This document shows, piece by piece, positions 62,556-64,000 of a stretch of DNA of 64,000 nt; within the stretch, counting starts at the first letter, position 1, and every line of letters starts with the position of its first letter. The stretch lies in the NCBI GenBank assembly GCA_001604405.1, contig LVBL01000019.1, positions 1-64,000 on the forward strand, given 5' to 3'. The notes beneath the pieces are model-generated. The model had not been told where the DNA came from. It did no database searches and saw only the letters and a list, made by a program, of their open reading frames with translations. Position numbers and translations under genes: made by a program. The DNA is from Spirochaetales bacterium Spiro_10 (GTDB taxonomy: Bacteria; Spirochaetota; Spirochaetia; Treponematales; Treponemataceae).

Positions 62556-63383
62556 ATGAGCGATCATGATTCAGTAAACGAGTATCTGCGGGAAATCCGA
62601 AAGTATCCTTTATTGACGTTTGAACAGGAGATTGAGCTTTCCAGGAGAATACAGGACGGTGACCTTGCCGCGCGCAAGACACTGATCGAATCCAACCTAC
62701 GTCTTGTCGTGACGGTGGCCAGGAAGTACACCACCCCGGACCTGCCGCTTCTCGATATCATCCAGGAAGGGAATCTCGGCCTCATAACGGCCGCCCAAAA
62801 GTACGAGTTTTCCTATAACGTGCGGTTTTCCACCTATGCCTGCTGGTGGATTCAGCAGGCGATCACCCGCGCCATAGCGAACAAGCGCCGGATGATCCGG
62901 CTTCCGTTCCGCAAGGAGGAGCTCGCCTCGCGCATCAGGCGGGCGTCCGCCGAACTGTTTCAGCGTCTGTCGCGCTGTCCTACCAGCGAGGAGATCGCCT
63001 CGGAACTCGGGGTATCCGCCCGCGAGATCGTGGACATCATGATCAGCTCCGGCTCGGTTACGAGCCTCGACGTACAGCTCGACGAGGAGGATTCCGTGTC
63101 CCTCAAGGACATTCTCCCGGATACGACGTACAATCCCGAAGAGATGTTCATGAAGAAGTATATGCAGGATTGCATGCGCGAGATACTCGGCGACCTGAAG
63201 GACAGCGAGCGCGATATCATGCTCAAGCGATACAACCTGCAGAACGACGGAAAGACCTATACCCTCAAGACTATCGGGGCCCAGTATGGCGTGTCCGCCG
63301 AAACGATACGCCAGGTAGAGCTTCGCGCCCTCAGGAAGCTCAAGGGCCGCTCGGGCGAGCTTCGAGAGATGGTCTATAACTGA
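62556..63383 (+). CDS. RpoS-like group 2 sigma-70 family factor
   Basis: 275 residues. Region 1.2 (DSVNEYLREIRKYPLLTFEQ), region 2 (NLRLVVTVARKYTTPDLPLL, FSTYACWWIQQAITRAIAN), region 3 (SRIRRASAELFQRLSRCPTS) and region 4 (LKTIGAQYGVSAETIRQVEL) are complete; region 1.1 is missing and the protein is much shorter than RpoD. This suits an RpoS-like alternative sigma. GGGGG lies before ATG. The consensus sigma-54 promoter upstream places it under RpoN and an enhancer-binding activator. Confidence 0.9.
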   Translation: MSDHDSVNEYLREIRKYPLLTFEQEIELSRRIQDGDLAARKTLIESNLRLVVTVARKYTTPDLPLLDIIQEGNLGLITAAQKYEFSYNVRFSTYACWWIQQAITRAIANKRRMIRLPFRKEELASRIRRASAELFQRLSRCPTSEEIASELGVSAREIVDIMISSGSVTSLDVQLDEEDSVSLKDILPDTTYNPEEMFMKKYMQDCMREILGDLKDSERDIMLKRYNLQNDGKTYTLKTIGAQYGVSAETIRQVELRALRKLKGRSGELREMVYN

Positions 63384-63385
63384 GG

Positions 63386-63415
63386 TTGACACGCTGACCG
63401 TTCTGTCCGTATCTT
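63386..63415 (+). promoter_or_regulatory. Promoter of the polysaccharide deacetylase gene
   Basis: TTGACA (63386-63391), 18 bases, TATCTT (63410-63415), 9 bases, ATG 63425. The leader would be only 2-3 bases. Confidence 0.6.
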
Positions 63416-63424
63416 GAAATCCGG

Positions 63425-64000
63425 ATGGAACGGCGAAAAAAAGGCGGTATCGGGCGCGATACACGGCACCCGACGAAGGGCAGGGGGACTCCCCGGCGGA
63501 CTTCGACGCGAAGCGCGAAGAAAAGGAAGCCCGGATCGGCCGTCATGGTCAATGTGGCGCTTCTTGCGGCGATTTTCGGAATATCGGCCGTTCTTTTTCT
63601 CGGGCGCGCGGCATTTCTGTCCCTGCGCGACGGATCCCCGCGGCACATCAGTTCGCCGGCCGAACGTCCGGTTGAGCCCCCGGCGGTACAACCGGCCGCG
63701 GAGCCGGCCGGGAAACCGCCAGCGGCGACGCAACCTCCGGTTGCGGCTGAACAGCCGGCAAGCCCGCCGATCGTGCGTCCCGCGGAGGCCGCGCAACGCC
63801 CGGCTCCCGCGCAAAGCCCGCGAAACCCGGCATCCGTCAGGCCTGTCCGGCCCCGCGAACCGGCGGTTGCCGCCCCGCCACCCGAGCGGCCCAGACCCGA
63901 AAAACCGAAAGGCACCCTCATCTTCGTCTTTGACGACGCGGGGCACAATCTCGAACAGCTTCAGCCCTTTCTGGATCTTCCCTTTCCCTGTACTATTGCC
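63425..64000 (+). CDS. Divergent polysaccharide deacetylase family protein, N-terminal part (cut by window edge)
   Basis: 192 codons present. A basic cytoplasmic N-terminus (RRKKGGIGRDTRHPTKGRG), one membrane segment (VNVALLAAIFGISAVLFLG, about 42-60), a Pro/Ala-rich spacer (about 75-160) and the start of the catalytic domain with LIFVFDDAGHNLEQLQPFL, whose FDDAG motif marks the divergent polysaccharide deacetylase (DUF610) family. Likely acts outside the membrane on a cell-wall or surface glycan. The catalytic His residues lie beyond the window. Confidence 0.85.
   Translation, partial: MERRKKGGIGRDTRHPTKGRGTPRRTSTRSAKKRKPGSAVMVNVALLAAIFGISAVLFLGRAAFLSLRDGSPRHISSPAERPVEPPAVQPAAEPAGKPPAATQPPVAAEQPASPPIVRPAEAAQRPAPAQSPRNPASVRPVRPREPAVAAPPPERPRPEKPKGTLIFVFDDAGHNLEQLQPFLDLPFPCTIA

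Overview
The window is a high-GC, densely packed bacterial chromosome segment, probably from a free-living or gut-associated spirochaete of the Treponema/Spirochaeta group. I infer this from the FecR-type secreted proteins, a MurE whose substrate motif is EDPR instead of the DAP-type DNPR (treponemes and spirochaetas carry ornithine, not DAP, in peptidoglycan), the RpoS-like sigma factor with a sigma-54 promoter, and the many lipoproteins and outer-membrane proteins. No rRNA, tRNA, CRISPR array, transposase or prophage was seen. The genes are 46 protein-coding genes, two of them cut by the window ends.

Layout. 1-4475 (minus): an ECF sigma factor, its membrane anti-sigma partner, a caspase-like/outer-membrane repeat fusion and a TonB-dependent receptor form one envelope operon. 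4614-8226 (minus): a DUF2141 protein, a Gfo/Idh/MocA oxidoreductase and an unusually long GMP synthase. 8353-12433: an exported protein, two membrane-anchored LuxR-type regulators that overlap tail to tail, and a DHH phosphoesterase. 12435-15592 (minus): a YihY/BrkB membrane protein fused to a cyclic-nucleotide-binding domain, then glmS. 15734-19030: dapA-asd-lysA. 19403-33243: a cell-surface locus with two barrel-transglutaminase-TPR paralogues (one with its catalytic residues lost), a 2662-residue Ig-repeat lipoprotein and two small FecR-like secreted proteins. 33266-42216: a CHASE2 class III cyclase, murD, an unknown gene, a FecR protein, a DapF-like protein without either catalytic cysteine, murE and queD. 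42328-47067: a GldA/GldF/GldG-type ABC system with a DUF4340 protein. 47093-51625: hisF-hisH, a small membrane protein, recQ and a SUMF1-type protein. 51645-64000: pepF, an MFS-HEAT protein, an SH3 lipoprotein, an ABC-F protein, galE, an M20 peptidase, a KamA-type radical SAM enzyme, an RpoS-like sigma factor and the start of a divergent polysaccharide deacetylase.

Two regulatory signals stand out. First, about 15 genes that begin transcription units have a good -10 box (TANNNT) only 5-10 bases before ATG, often with a -35 box 17-18 bases further up and no usable Shine-Dalgarno site, while genes inside operons mostly have Shine-Dalgarno sites or overlapping stop/start codons. This suggests widespread leaderless transcription. 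Second, the RpoS-like sigma gene has a consensus -24/-12 sigma-54 promoter just upstream, the same logic as the RpoN-RpoS cascade of Borrelia.
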